Shown piece after piece: positions 13,888 through 22,486 of a DNA stretch of 39,807 nt. Numbering within the stretch: the stretch's first letter is position 1; every line of letters starts with the position of its first letter. This stretch comes from Clavibacter tessellarius (GTDB lineage: Bacteria; Actinomycetota; Actinomycetes; Actinomycetales; Microbacteriaceae), in the NCBI RefSeq assembly GCF_001618005.1, contig NZ_LQXA01000050.1, positions 1 to 39,807 of the forward strand, given 5' to 3'. The position numbers were made by a program, and so were the translations under genes. The notes below the pieces were generated by a model. That model searched no databases and had not been told where the DNA came from. It was given only the letters and a program-made list of their open reading frames with translations.

Positions 13888-16101
13888 CTAGGAGCGGACG
13901 GAGGGCTCGACCACGCGGATCCAGAGCCAGACCGCGACGCTGACCGCGGCGAAGGCGGCGGCGATCACGAGGGCGGTGATCCAGAGGCGGGCGTCGACCC
14001 CGCGCGCGGTGGTGGCGACCGCGGCGAAGCCGAGCGTGAGCACGGCCACGCTGACGACCGCCCAGAGCGGGAGGGAGCGCAGGATCAGCGAGCGGCCGAG
14101 GACCAGCGACACCGGCGTCAGGGCCAGCGCGGCCGAGCTCAGGGAGGCGAGCGTCATGACGCTGAGCAGCTCGTTCGCGGTCTCCGGCCACATGCCGCCG
14201 CCCGCGGGCACGAGGCCGTAGAGGATCCACGACACGAGGCCGAGCGTCGCGAGCGAGCCGGACTGGACGAGCGCGAGGCGGGCGCGCGACCGGTCGTCGC
14301 GGTCGTCGGCCACGAGCCCGAGCACCTGCCCGAGGACCACGGGCGGGGCGAGTCCGAGCACGCGCGAGAGGAGCACGGCCGTGACGGAGAGCACGAGCAG
14401 CGCGGGGACGGCGCGCACGCGGGCGGGGGCGGCGCCGACGCGGCCGGCCACGGACGCCACCGCGACGACGCCCACGCCGTTGACGACGGCGAGGCCCACC
14501 AGCGCGGCGAGGAAGAGGCGCACGGCGTTGGGGTCGGATCCGACGGGCAGCGACAGCGACGCCAGCGCGGCCGCGAGCACGAGCGCGGCGGCCGCGGCGC
14601 CCCAGCGTCCGGCGCGGCCGGGCTCGCGAGGCGGACGGGTGCCGAGCAGGGTGGGCTCCGGGAGGCGCCGGGGCGGGATCGGGATGGGCGCGGAGTCGAC
14701 GCGCCCGCCCACCACGAGCAGCTGCCCGGTCGTGGCGGGGGAGTCGGTGATGGCGGCGGCCGCGGCGCGCGTGGTGAGCGTGCCCGCGTCCCCGCGCGGC
14801 ACGATCCGGAGCGGCGTCACATCCTCGGCCGAGCGGTGCCGGCCGCCGAAGCGCGAGATGAGCGCGCCGCGGACGAGCAGCGCCGGCAGCGCGACGAGCA
14901 GGACGGCGCCGAGCGCGAGCAGCAGCGGCAGGAGGCCGCGGCCGTCGGTGAAGGCCGCGGACAGCGGCTGCAGCGCGGTGCCGAATCGCGTGGGCGCGTT
15001 CCAGGTCCCGGGCGCCGCGGCGGAGGGGGCGCCGGACCCGGGCCGGGCGTCGGGGGAGGGGCCGGCGCCCGGGGCGGAACCGCCGCCCGCGCCGCCGCCG
15101 GACCCGGGCGCGGGCGCGGTCGTCGCGCCGTCGGGCGACGCGGTGGCCCGGGGAGTCGGCGTGGCGCTCGGCGTGGGCGTGGCGCTCGGCGTCGGAGTGC
15201 CGGACGGCGCGACGACCGTGACGCGCACCTCGGCCGCCAGCGTGCTGATGTTGCCGAGCGGATCCGTGACCGTCGCCGTGATCCCGAGCGGCCCGGGCGG
15301 CAGCGTGCCCGTCGTGCACGACCACGCGCGTCCGGACACCTGGGCCGCGCACGCCGAGTCGCCGTACCCGCTGATGTAGGCGCGCACGGTCGCGCCGTCC
15401 TCGTCCGCGGTGCCGGAGATGGTGATGCCCGTGGCGTCGACCGTCGCGCCGGCCGCGGGCGCCGTGATGACCGCGGCGCCGGGCGCGGTCGTGTCGAAGC
15501 TGCCCGACCCGCGGCCGACCGCCGGCGTCCCGGTGCTCCACGGGGTGCTCTGGGTGGCGGTCACGGGGACGGCGGTGCCCGAGGGCGGGGGCGGCGCGAG
15601 GAGGCAGGCCCACGTGCTCGAGGAGCCGACGGTGGCGCGGCAGGAGGCGGAGCCGGAGCGCGCATCGACGGTCGCGCCCGGGAAACCGGTGCCGCTGACC
15701 ACCCCGGTGGTGACGACGGGGAAGCTGTTGACGCCGGGTGCCCGCAGCACGGACACGGTGGTGGTCGCCTCCTGTCCGGCGGAGGTGACGCGGACGGGGC
15801 TCTGCCCGTCGGGGACGCCCGTGGCGGTCGCGCGCCAGGTGGTGGCGGTGGGGAGCGTGACGGCGGCGGGCACGCTCGCGATGGTGACCTGCACGTCCTG
15901 GCCGGACGGACGCGTGCCGGTCACGGTGATCGCGCCGTCGGTCGAGAAGGCGGGGGTCTGGACGGTCGGCGCGGGGAGCGGCCCACCGGAGGGGGAGGGG
16001 CTCGGGGTGGGCGTGGCGTCGCCGGTGACGGCCGTCGCCGCGGTCGCGCCGCCCGCGGCCAGCGCGGCGACGAGCACCAGCAGGGCGGCGAAGCGGGCCA
16101 T
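13888..16101 (-). CDS. Large secreted/polytopic protein with Ig-like repeats
   Basis: A 737-residue protein that I cannot assign to a named family. The ATG at 16101 gives a clear signal peptide (MARFAALLVLVAALAAGGAT, then A/T residues). Residues about 45-300 look like three bacterial Ig-like modules; the third is the clearest, with ITAPAAGATVDATGITISGTADEDGATV (212-239, key residues G218, D222, G231, D234-D235). Cysteine pairs (C154/C166, C251/C262) probably form disulfides. A TPTPSA repeat linker (302-320) and a Gly/Pro/Ala-rich stretch lead to a membrane helix at about 389-411, a cytosolic loop (about 412-497), and then roughly seven more hydrophobic segments up to the end. Extracytoplasmic adhesive modules joined to a polytopic domain would suit a surface sensor or transporter, but no function is shown. 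The upstream region is shared with the divergent GH1-like gene. Confidence 0.75.
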   Translation of the reverse strand: MARFAALLVLVAALAAGGATAATAVTGDATPTPSPSPSGGPLPAPTVQTPAFSTDGAITVTGTRPSGQDVQVTIASVPAAVTLPTATTWRATATGVPDGQSPVRVTSAGQEATTTVSVLRAPGVNSFPVVTTGVVSGTGFPGATVDARSGSASCRATVGSSSTWACLLAPPPPSGTAVPVTATQSTPWSTGTPAVGRGSGSFDTTAPGAAVITAPAAGATVDATGITISGTADEDGATVRAYISGYGDSACAAQVSGRAWSCTTGTLPPGPLGITATVTDPLGNISTLAAEVRVTVVAPSGTPTPSATPTPSATPTPRATASPDGATTAPAPGSGGGAGGGSAPGAGPSPDARPGSGAPSAAAPGTWNAPTRFGTALQPLSAAFTDGRGLLPLLLALGAVLLVALPALLVRGALISRFGGRHRSAEDVTPLRIVPRGDAGTLTTRAAAAAITDSPATTGQLLVVGGRVDSAPIPIPPRRLPEPTLLGTRPPREPGRAGRWGAAAAALVLAAALASLSLPVGSDPNAVRLFLAALVGLAVVNGVGVVAVASVAGRVGAAPARVRAVPALLVLSVTAVLLSRVLGLAPPVVLGQVLGLVADDRDDRSRARLALVQSGSLATLGLVSWILYGLVPAGGGMWPETANELLSVMTLASLSSAALALTPVSLVLGRSLILRSLPLWAVVSVAVLTLGFAAVATTARGVDARLWITALVIAAAFAAVSVAVWLWIRVVEPSVRS

Positions 16102-16357
16102 CGGCTCGAGGGCCGGGCGCGGCGCCCTCGCCGTCGTGCGGGATCGCCGGACATCGCCCCCCGCCGATCCCGTGGAGGGGCGTCCCTCGATCTTCGCCCG
16201 ATACCGCACCGTGCACCCATTCATGCGGGATCGTCCGGGCGTGTCAACCGCCCGCACCGCCCGTGACGGAAGTGGTCCCGCAAGCTGGATGCCCGGTCCG
16301 TGCGCCTCGCATGCGCGATGGGCGCGGCCTCCGTCGGGAGCCGCCGTCCGCGTGCCC

Positions 16358-16363
16358 GATACT
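16358..16363 (+). promoter_or_regulatory. -10 element placing the TSS at the GH1-like start
   Basis: GATACT ends 6 nt before the GTG at 16370. With no ribosome site visible, the mRNA is probably leaderless. Confidence 0.5.
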
Positions 16364-16369
16364 GACGGG

Positions 16370-17788
16370 GTGCCCCGACCCGACGCCGTCCCCGACCGCC
16401 CCACGCCCGACGAGCTGGCCGGTCTCCTCGCCGGCGGTCCGCGCATCGGCGTCGCCACCAGCGCCGCCAAGGTGGAGGGCCGCGCGCACGAGGGCGGCCG
16501 CACCGAGTCGGTCTGGGACGCGTTCGCCCGACGCGGCGATGCCGTCGCGGGCGGCGGCGACCCCGAGCGCGGCGCCGACCACATCGCGCGGATGCCCGAG
16601 GACGTGGCGCTCGCGGCCGAGCTCGGCGTCGACGTGCTCTCCTTCTCGATCTCGTGGTCCCGCATCCAGCCGGAGGCGCGCGGCGGCCTCCGGCGCGAGG
16701 GCATCGGCTTCTACGACGAGCTCGTCGACGCGCTGCTCGCCGCGGGCATCCGCCCCCAGGCCGCGCTGCACGACCACGACCTGCCGGTCGAGCTCCAGGA
16801 TCGCGGCGGCTGGCTGCACCGCGACACCGCGCTCCGCTTCGGCGACCTCGCCTACCTGGCGGCGGAGGCGCTCGCCGACCGCGTGAACGACTGGACCACC
16901 CTGCGGACGCCCGCGCTCACCACGATGGGCGGCCATGTCGCCGGCACCCACGCGCCGGGATCCCGCCTCGGGCTCGACGCCCTCCCGACCGTGCACCACC
17001 AGCTGCTCGCGCACGGCCTCGCGGCGGAGGCGATCCGCGGATCGCGCTCCTCCGCACGCATCGGCATCGTGAACGCGCACCGCATGGTCGAGGCCGCCTC
17101 CGCGGACGACGACGACCGGGCCGCCGCGGTCGCCGCCCGGGCCCTGCACCAGGACCTCTTCGCCGACGCCGTGCTCCTCGGCCGCTACCCCGACCTCGAG
17201 GGCCCGCACGCCGAGGCCTTCGCGCGCCTGATGCGCGTCGACCCGTCCGACCTCCGCACCATCGCGCAGCCGCTCGACCTCTACGGCGTGGAGCTCGCCG
17301 ACCCGATCCGCGTGGCCGCCGTCCCGCGCCTCGTCGCCGGATCCGCCGCCCTGCCGTTCGTCGAGCTGCCCTGGACGGAGCACCCCGCGACCCTGGACGG
17401 GCACCCGGTCGCGCCCGACCTCGTCCCCGTCGTACTCGCCGACCTCCGCGCGCGCTACGGCGACGCCCTGCCCCCGGTCGTGCTGTCCGGCCTCGACGCC
17501 GCCCACCCCGAGCAGGTGGACGACCGGGACGGCACCCGGCGCGACCCGCGCCGCGCGCACGCGATCTCCGACCACCTCGTGCAGGCGCTCGCCGCCGTCG
17601 GCCCCGGCGGACCGGCCGCGGGCGTCCGGCTCGAGGCGGTCATCGCGGGCAGCCTGCTCGACGGCTTCGAGTGGGAGGCCGGGCACACGGCTCCGCGCGG
17701 CCTGGTGCGGGTGGATCCGCGCACCTCCGACCGCACGCCGCGCACCTCGTACCGCTTCCTCCGCGACACCCTGCGCGCCCGCGGCTGA
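16370..17788 (+). CDS. GH1-fold protein lacking both catalytic glutamates (pseudo-glycosidase)
   Basis: A 472-residue protein that aligns by eye along its length with family 1 beta-glucosidases: SISWSRIQPEARG (93-105), HDHDLPVELQDRGGWL (134-149), DRVNDWTTL (170-178), the GTHAPG block (192-197), and the C-terminal LLDGFEWEAGHT (429-440) with RTPRTSYRFLRDTL. The acid/base motif TLNEP is replaced by T-L-R-T-P (177-181). The nucleophile motif I/V-T-E-N-G is replaced by a stretch reading V-V-L-S-G-L-D (370-376). Both catalytic Glu residues are therefore missing, so ordinary retaining hydrolysis is not expected. The substrate-binding FEWEAGH is kept, hinting at a sugar-binding or sensing role. The GTG start at 16370 follows a -10 hexamer by 6 nt. 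The reading frame is clean, so this is not a decaying gene. Confidence 0.85.
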   Translation: MPRPDAVPDRPTPDELAGLLAGGPRIGVATSAAKVEGRAHEGGRTESVWDAFARRGDAVAGGGDPERGADHIARMPEDVALAAELGVDVLSFSISWSRIQPEARGGLRREGIGFYDELVDALLAAGIRPQAALHDHDLPVELQDRGGWLHRDTALRFGDLAYLAAEALADRVNDWTTLRTPALTTMGGHVAGTHAPGSRLGLDALPTVHHQLLAHGLAAEAIRGSRSSARIGIVNAHRMVEAASADDDDRAAAVAARALHQDLFADAVLLGRYPDLEGPHAEAFARLMRVDPSDLRTIAQPLDLYGVELADPIRVAAVPRLVAGSAALPFVELPWTEHPATLDGHPVAPDLVPVVLADLRARYGDALPPVVLSGLDAAHPEQVDDRDGTRRDPRRAHAISDHLVQALAAVGPGGPAAGVRLEAVIAGSLLDGFEWEAGHTAPRGLVRVDPRTSDRTPRTSYRFLRDTLRARG

Positions 17789-17860
17789 CGCCCGGCCGGC
17801 CGACGCCCCCAGTACGGGTGCGCCGGGGGATCCCACGGAGGTCGCGCACAGGGCCGCGCG

Positions 17861-17866
17861 TAGACT
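17861..17866 (+). promoter_or_regulatory. -10 element of leaderless lemA-family gene
   Basis: TAGACT ends 7 nt before the ATG at 17874, and no Shine-Dalgarno sequence lies between them. Confidence 0.6.
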
Positions 17867-17873
17867 CGCGGGC

Positions 17874-18440
17874 ATGGAATCGTGGATCGCGCTCGGAGCC
17901 GTCGTGCTCCTGGCAGTGCTCGTCGGCATCTACCTCTGGGCCACCTACAACGCCCTCGTCACGCTCAACGTGCGGGTCGACGAGGCGTGGAGCGACATCA
18001 CCGTCCAGCTCAAGAGGCGCGCCGACCTGCTGCCCACCATCATCGACTCGGTCAAGGGCTACGCGACCCACGAGCGGCAGGTGTTCGAGTCCGTCACGTC
18101 GGCCCGCACCGCGACCATCAGCGCCGGCAACCCGAGCGAGGCGAGCGCCGCCGAGGAGCGCCTGCAGGGTGCGATGAAGTCGCTGTTCGCCGTGGCCGAG
18201 GCGTACCCGCAGCTCCAGACGAGCCAGACCTTCCTGCAGCTGCAGGGCGAGCTCGTCGACACGGAGGACCGGATCCAGGCCTCACGCCGCTTCTACAACG
18301 GCGGCGTCCGGGAGCTCAACACCAAGATCACGCAGTTCCCGAACACGCTCTTCGTGCGCGGGCTGGGCTTCGGCGAGCGGGACTTCTACGAGGTCTCGAG
18401 CCTCGCGTCCATCGCCGAGCCGCCGCGCGTGCAGTTCTAG
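17874..18440 (+). CDS. LemA family protein
   Basis: A 188-residue LemA-family protein with one N-terminal membrane helix (about 5-24) and a long helical domain outside it. The diagnostic block YNALVTLNVRVDEAWSDI followed by QLKRRADLLPTIIDSVKGYA is present, as are FLQLQGELVDTEDRIQASRRFYN and the C-terminal FPNTLFVRGLGF. Length matches the usual 180-200 residues. The biochemical role of LemA proteins is not established; in bacteria they often sit beside TPM-domain or M48 peptidase genes, neither of which is present here. The gene is probably a single transcription unit, with a -10 hexamer immediately upstream, and it converges with the YcaQ-like gene 15 nt beyond its stop. Confidence 0.92.
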   Translation: MESWIALGAVVLLAVLVGIYLWATYNALVTLNVRVDEAWSDITVQLKRRADLLPTIIDSVKGYATHERQVFESVTSARTATISAGNPSEASAAEERLQGAMKSLFAVAEAYPQLQTSQTFLQLQGELVDTEDRIQASRRFYNGGVRELNTKITQFPNTLFVRGLGFGERDFYEVSSLASIAEPPRVQF

Positions 18441-18455
18441 CGGACCGCGCCCCTC

Positions 18456-19685
18456 TCAGCCGACGGACGTCGCCGCGATCCCCGGCAGGCGCGCGCGCAG
18501 CGCCGGAGCCAGCGTGCCCCGGTCCACCACCCCCACCTCCGCGAGGCCCTGCCACGCGGCGGCCCGCTCCACCAGCGGCGCGATCCGCTCGGCGACGGCG
18601 TCGGGATCGTGGCGTCCCTCGATCCACGATGCCTGCACGCGCAGCACGCCCGCCTGCCGGTCGCTCTTGAGGTCGACCCGGGCCACGATCTCGTCGTCGA
18701 CCAGCACCGGCAGCACGTAGTACCCGTGCACCCGCTGCGCCGCCGGCGTGTAGATCTCGATCCGGTAATGCAGGTCGAACAGCCGGAGCGCCCGCTCGCG
18801 GAACCAGACCACGGGGTCGAACGGCGAGAGCAGGGCCTCGGTGCGGATGCGCCGCGGCAGCCGCGCGTCGCGGTGCAGCCACACGGGCAGCGGCCTCCCG
18901 CGCCCCTCCCAGCCCGGCACCGTGACGGGCAGCACCTCGCCCGTGTCGGCGAGGTCGACGAGCGCGCGGTCGGTCGCCGCGCGGGACAGCCGGAAGTAGT
19001 CGCCGAGGTCGGCCGCCGTGCCGATGCCGTGCGCGACGGCGGCCCGGCGGACGAGCTCGCGCACCGCGTCCTCCTCCGGCACGACGCGATCGCGGACGGC
19101 CGCGGGCAGCACGTCCTCCGCGAGGCCGTAGACGCGCTCGAACCCGCGCCGGCCGGCGCTCGCGATCTCGCCCCACGCGAACATGGACTCCAGCGCGCGC
19201 TTCACGTCGGACCAGCCCCACCAGGGCCCGGTCCGCACGTTCGCCTCGTGCTCGATCGCGCTCGCCGGCACCGGGCCGGTGCGGCCGAGCTCCGCGCGGA
19301 CCTCGGCGAGGAGCGGCGCGTGCTCGCGCGCCCAGGATCCGGGCCGCATGCGCCGCGCGCGCTCCGCCTCCATCCGCCAGCGGTACAGCGGCAGGTCGTC
19401 CACCGGCAGGACCGCCGCCTGGTGCGCCCAGTACTCCGTGAACGCCCCGCGGCCGCCGAACAGCATGCGGTCGAGCGCGGACCGGTCGTAGGGTCCGACG
19501 CGCGCCAGCATCGGCAGGTGGTGGCTGCGCTCGAAGACGTTGACCGAGTCGATCTGCAGGAGAGCCAGGCGGCGCACCTCGGCGGCGAGGCGGCGCGAGC
19601 CGGGGGCTGCCGGATGCGGTCGGCCGAGCCCCTGCGCCGCGAGGGCCACGCGGCGGGCGAGAGCGGGGGAGACGGTGTCGGGCAT
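18456..19685 (-). CDS. Winged-helix protein of the YcaQ/AlkX DNA glycosylase family
   Basis: A 409-residue protein of the winged-helix DNA-binding family that includes E. coli YcaQ (AlkX), a glycosylase that unhooks DNA interstrand cross-links. The characteristic N-terminal block LQIDSVNVFERSHHLPMLARVGPYD (near 43-67) contains the QID motif. FTEYWAHQAAVLPVDDLPLYRWRM follows, and SPFDPVVWFRERALRLFDLHYRIEIYTPAAQRVHGYYVLPVL marks the C-terminal part of the family (key motifs DPVVW, YRIEIY, GYYVLP). Actinobacterial members of this family are diverse and some may not have the same activity, so the cross-link repair role is inferred from family. The ATG follows a -10 hexamer by 6 nt, suggesting a leaderless transcript, and the gene diverges from the PerM-like gene. 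Confidence 0.88.
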   Translation of the reverse strand: MPDTVSPALARRVALAAQGLGRPHPAAPGSRRLAAEVRRLALLQIDSVNVFERSHHLPMLARVGPYDRSALDRMLFGGRGAFTEYWAHQAAVLPVDDLPLYRWRMEAERARRMRPGSWAREHAPLLAEVRAELGRTGPVPASAIEHEANVRTGPWWGWSDVKRALESMFAWGEIASAGRRGFERVYGLAEDVLPAAVRDRVVPEEDAVRELVRRAAVAHGIGTAADLGDYFRLSRAATDRALVDLADTGEVLPVTVPGWEGRGRPLPVWLHRDARLPRRIRTEALLSPFDPVVWFRERALRLFDLHYRIEIYTPAAQRVHGYYVLPVLVDDEIVARVDLKSDRQAGVLRVQASWIEGRHDPDAVAERIAPLVERAAAWQGLAEVGVVDRGTLAPALRARLPGIAATSVG

Positions 19686-19691
19686 GGATCG

Positions 19692-19697
19692 ACGCTA
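19692..19697 (-). promoter_or_regulatory. -10 element of leaderless ycaQ-like gene
   Basis: Read on the minus strand, TAGCGT ends 6 nt before the ATG at 19685. The same hexamer is used by the cis-prenyltransferase gene at 30596. Confidence 0.5.
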
Positions 19698-19780
19698 CCG
19701 GCGGCCCCCGACGGACGCCGTCCGCACCCGCGCGGCTGGCCACGGGCCGCGCCCCGCACGGCCGCACCGGAGCCCCGTCC

Positions 19781-19786
19781 TAGACT
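19781..19786 (+). promoter_or_regulatory. -10 element of leaderless PerM-like gene
   Basis: TAGACT ends 6 nt before the ATG at 19793; it is the same hexamer as at the LemA gene. Confidence 0.55.
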
Positions 19787-19792
19787 CCCAGC

Positions 19793-21028
19793 ATGATCTT
19801 CGGCCAGCGATCCCGCGCGCGCGCCGCGGCTGCCGCCCGTGCGGCCGAGCCCCGCGTCGAGCCCGACATCGACACCGTCCAGCCCGTCGCGCGCACCGTC
19901 GCCGAGACCGTCCCGCCCGGCATGGTCATCGCGGGCGCGTGGGCGTGGCGCCTGCTCCTCATCCTCGGCGTGCTCGGCGTCGTCGCCTGGCTCGTGATCC
20001 AGCTCGAGTACGTGGTCATCCCGCTGTTCCTCGCCATCGTGCTCGCGGCCCTCCTCGTGCCCATCTCGAACTGGATGCAGCGGCACCACGTCCCGAAGTG
20101 GCTCGCGGTCGCCATCTCCGAGATCGGGGTCATCGTCGCGGTGGCCGCGCTCGTGTACCTCGTGACGACGCAGATCATCGGCCAGTACGACTCCATCCGC
20201 GCGCAGACGCTGACGCGCTACGCCGACGTGCGCGGCTTCCTCATCGACGGGCCGCTCCAGCTCTCCGAAGCGCAGCTCAACGACGCGTACCAGCAGGCGG
20301 TCGACGCGATCCAGCGCGACGCGGGCGCGCTCGTGAGCGGCGCGCTGTCGGTCACGTCGTCGCTCGGGCACGTGCTCACGGGCGTGCTGCTCGTGCTGTT
20401 CTCCACCCTCTTCATCCTCATCGACGGCGCGGGCATGTGGCGCTGGGTCGTGCGGCTGTTCCCGCGGCTGGCGCGCCCGGCCGTCGACGGCGCCGGTCGC
20501 GCGGGCTGGGCGACGCTGCAGAACTTCGTCAAGGTGCAGGTGCTCGTGGCGCTCATCGACGCGGTCGGCATCGCAGGCGGGGCCGCCATCATCGGCGTTC
20601 CGCTCGCGATCCCCATCGGCGTGCTGGTGTTCCTCGGCTCGTTCATCCCGATCGTGGGCGCGGTCGTCACGGGCACGCTCGCCGTCTTCGTCGCGCTCGT
20701 CTACAACGGGCTGACGCAGGCGCTCATCATGATCGCGATCGTGCTCATCGTGCAGCAGGTGGAGGGCCACGTGCTCCAGCCGCTGATCATGGGGTCGGTC
20801 GTGAAGGTCCACCCCCTCGCGGTCGTCCTCTCCGTCGCCGCGGGCGGCATGGTCGGCGGCATCGCGGGCACGTTCTTCGCCGTGCCGCTGGTCGCCACGC
20901 TCAACTCGATGGTCAAGCACGTCGCGAGCGGGGCGTGGCGCGGCGATCGGGAACCGCCGCCGCCCGCGGTCCCCGCCGACGCCTCGCACGCCACCCGCCG
21001 TCCGACCCCCAGGGAGCGCACCTCATGA
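19793..21028 (+). CDS. AI-2E family transporter (PerM/TqsA-like)
   Basis: A 411-residue polytopic membrane protein of the AI-2E exporter/permease family (UPF0118). After a charged N-terminus, two helices at about 55-95 contain the VVIPLFLAIVLAALLVPISNWM region. A third helix and a long amphipathic loop follow, then paired helices with GVPLAIPIGVLVFLGSFIPIVGAVVTG and QQVEGHVLQPLIMGSVVKVHPLAVVLSVAAGG, which is the most conserved family signature, and a final GIAGTFFAVPLVA segment. Substrates of this family are diverse, so export of AI-2 should not be assumed. The stop overlaps the start of the threonine ammonia-lyase gene by 4 nt, so the two are cotranscribed. Confidence 0.9.
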   Translation: MIFGQRSRARAAAAARAAEPRVEPDIDTVQPVARTVAETVPPGMVIAGAWAWRLLLILGVLGVVAWLVIQLEYVVIPLFLAIVLAALLVPISNWMQRHHVPKWLAVAISEIGVIVAVAALVYLVTTQIIGQYDSIRAQTLTRYADVRGFLIDGPLQLSEAQLNDAYQQAVDAIQRDAGALVSGALSVTSSLGHVLTGVLLVLFSTLFILIDGAGMWRWVVRLFPRLARPAVDGAGRAGWATLQNFVKVQVLVALIDAVGIAGGAAIIGVPLAIPIGVLVFLGSFIPIVGAVVTGTLAVFVALVYNGLTQALIMIAIVLIVQQVEGHVLQPLIMGSVVKVHPLAVVLSVAAGGMVGGIAGTFFAVPLVATLNSMVKHVASGAWRGDREPPPPAVPADASHATRRPTPRERTS

Positions 21029-22395
21029 CCGACGCCGCCACCGCCGCATCCGACGCCCGTCCCGCCGCCGTGCCCGCCGACGCCCCGGTGCTCCGCGCCG
21101 TCGGGGACGAGATCGACCCCTCGCAGCTGGGGGAGGAGACGGCGGCGCTGGCGGGGGAGCTGCCCCGCGGATCCGCGCCCACGCTCGCGCGCATCGAGGC
21201 GGCTCGCGAGGTCGTGAGCCGCGTCGCCGACGTGACGCCCATGGAGTCGTCGCGGTTCCTCGCCGAGATCCTCGGCAGCCCCGTGCACCTCAAGTGCGAG
21301 AACCTGCAGCGCACCGGCTCGTACAAGATCCGCGGCGCCTACAACCGCATCTCGCGCCTCACCGACGAGGAGAAGGCGCGCGGCGTCGTGGCGGCCTCCG
21401 CCGGGAACCACGCGCAGGGCGTGGCCTTCGCGGCGCGCGAGCTCGGCATCCGCGCCACGATCTTCATGCCCGTGGGCGTCGCGCTGCCGAAGCTCCAGGC
21501 CACGCGCCAGTACGGCGCCGAGGTGGTGCTCCGCGGCCACAGCGTCGCCGAGCCCCTGCGCGCGGCCGCCGAGTTCGCCGCGGAGACGGGCGCCGTGCTC
21601 ATCCCGCCGTTCGACCACGAGGACGTCATCACGGGGCAGGCCACGCTCGGCCTCGAGATCCTCGACCAGACGCCCGACGTCGACACGGTCGTCGTCCCCA
21701 TCGGCGGCGGCGGCCTCATCTCGGGCGTCGCGACGGCGCTCAAGCTGCGCGCCGCCGAGGAGGGCCGCACGATCCGCGTCGTCGGCGTGCAGGCGCGGAA
21801 CGCCGCCGCCTACCCGCCGTCCCTCGCCGCCGGCCGCCCGACCGAGATCGAGATCACGCCCACCATCGCCGACGGCATCGCCGTCGCCAAGCCCGGCCTG
21901 CTCAACTTCGACATCATCCGGGAGAGCGTCGACGAGGTCGTCACGGTCGAGGACGACGACACGGCCCGCGCCCTGCTGCTGCTGCTCGAGCGCGCGAAGC
22001 TCGTGGTCGAGCCCGCGGGCGCGGTGGGCGTCGCGGCGATCCTCGCCGGGCTCGTGACGGACGCCGGCCGCACCGTCGTGATCCTCTCCGGCGGCAACAT
22101 CGACCCGCTCATGATGGAGCGCGTCATCAGCCGCGGCCTCGCCGCCTCCGACCGCTATGTGAAGCTGCGGATCATGCTGCCCGACCGTCCGGGCCAGCTC
22201 GCGCGCACGTCGCAGATCATCTCCGAGGCCAACGCGAACGTGGTCGAGGTGCTGCACACGCGGCACGGCCGGGGTCTGCAGATCAGCGAGGTCGAGCTCG
22301 AGGTGAGCGTGGAGACGCGCGGCTCCGAGCACACGGCCGAGGTCGTGCAGCGCCTCCGCGACGCGGGCTACGACCCCCGGCTCCTGCGCGACTGA
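21025..22395 (+). CDS. ilvA: Threonine ammonia-lyase (threonine dehydratase), PLP-dependent
   Basis: A 456-residue fold-type II PLP enzyme converting L-threonine to 2-oxobutanoate and ammonia, the first step towards isoleucine. The PLP lysine lies in TGSYKIRGAYNR (near residue 97), SAGNHAQGVA is the substrate/PLP-binding block, and GGGGLISG (near 230) holds the phosphate. The C-terminal 75 residues form an ACT-like regulatory domain beginning around YVKLRIMLPDRPGQLARTSQII, as in single-ACT threonine dehydratases. An extra N-terminal stretch of roughly 55 residues, rich in Ala, Pro and Asp, is not part of the usual enzyme. The ATG overlaps the transporter stop and has AGGGAG at 21011-21016. 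A very strong terminator follows. Whether it serves biosynthesis or catabolism cannot be told from the sequence. Confidence 0.9.
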   Translation: MTDAATAASDARPAAVPADAPVLRAVGDEIDPSQLGEETAALAGELPRGSAPTLARIEAAREVVSRVADVTPMESSRFLAEILGSPVHLKCENLQRTGSYKIRGAYNRISRLTDEEKARGVVAASAGNHAQGVAFAARELGIRATIFMPVGVALPKLQATRQYGAEVVLRGHSVAEPLRAAAEFAAETGAVLIPPFDHEDVITGQATLGLEILDQTPDVDTVVVPIGGGGLISGVATALKLRAAEEGRTIRVVGVQARNAAAYPPSLAAGRPTEIEITPTIADGIAVAKPGLLNFDIIRESVDEVVTVEDDDTARALLLLLERAKLVVEPAGAVGVAAILAGLVTDAGRTVVILSGGNIDPLMMERVISRGLAASDRYVKLRIMLPDRPGQLARTSQIISEANANVVEVLHTRHGRGLQISEVELEVSVETRGSEHTAEVVQRLRDAGYDPRLLRD

Positions 22396-22427
22396 CGGTC
22401 GGCGCGCGTCGGGCGGGGCCCCTCGGG

Positions 22428-22475
22428 ACGACGAGAGGGGACGCGGACCATGCGGTCCGCGTCCCCTCTCGTCGT
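22428..22475. terminator. 22-bp perfect hairpin between convergent ilvA and greA
   Basis: Bases 22428-22449 pair without mismatch with 22454-22475 around the 4-nt loop ATGC. It lies 33 nt after the ilvA stop and 12 nt after the greA stop, and can serve both strands. Confidence 0.9.
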
Positions 22476-22486
22476 GACGGCACGCG

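Noticed and set aside
13888-16266. Long open frames on the plus strand opposite the Ig-like gene
   Set aside because: Low-complexity Gly/Arg/Glu composition and no signature; the minus-strand gene has a signal peptide, Ig-like blocks and membrane helices.
16370-17788. The GH1-like gene as a decaying pseudogene
   Set aside because: It is full length with no stops or frameshifts, and non-catalytic GH1 blocks are well kept; only the two active-site motifs are changed.
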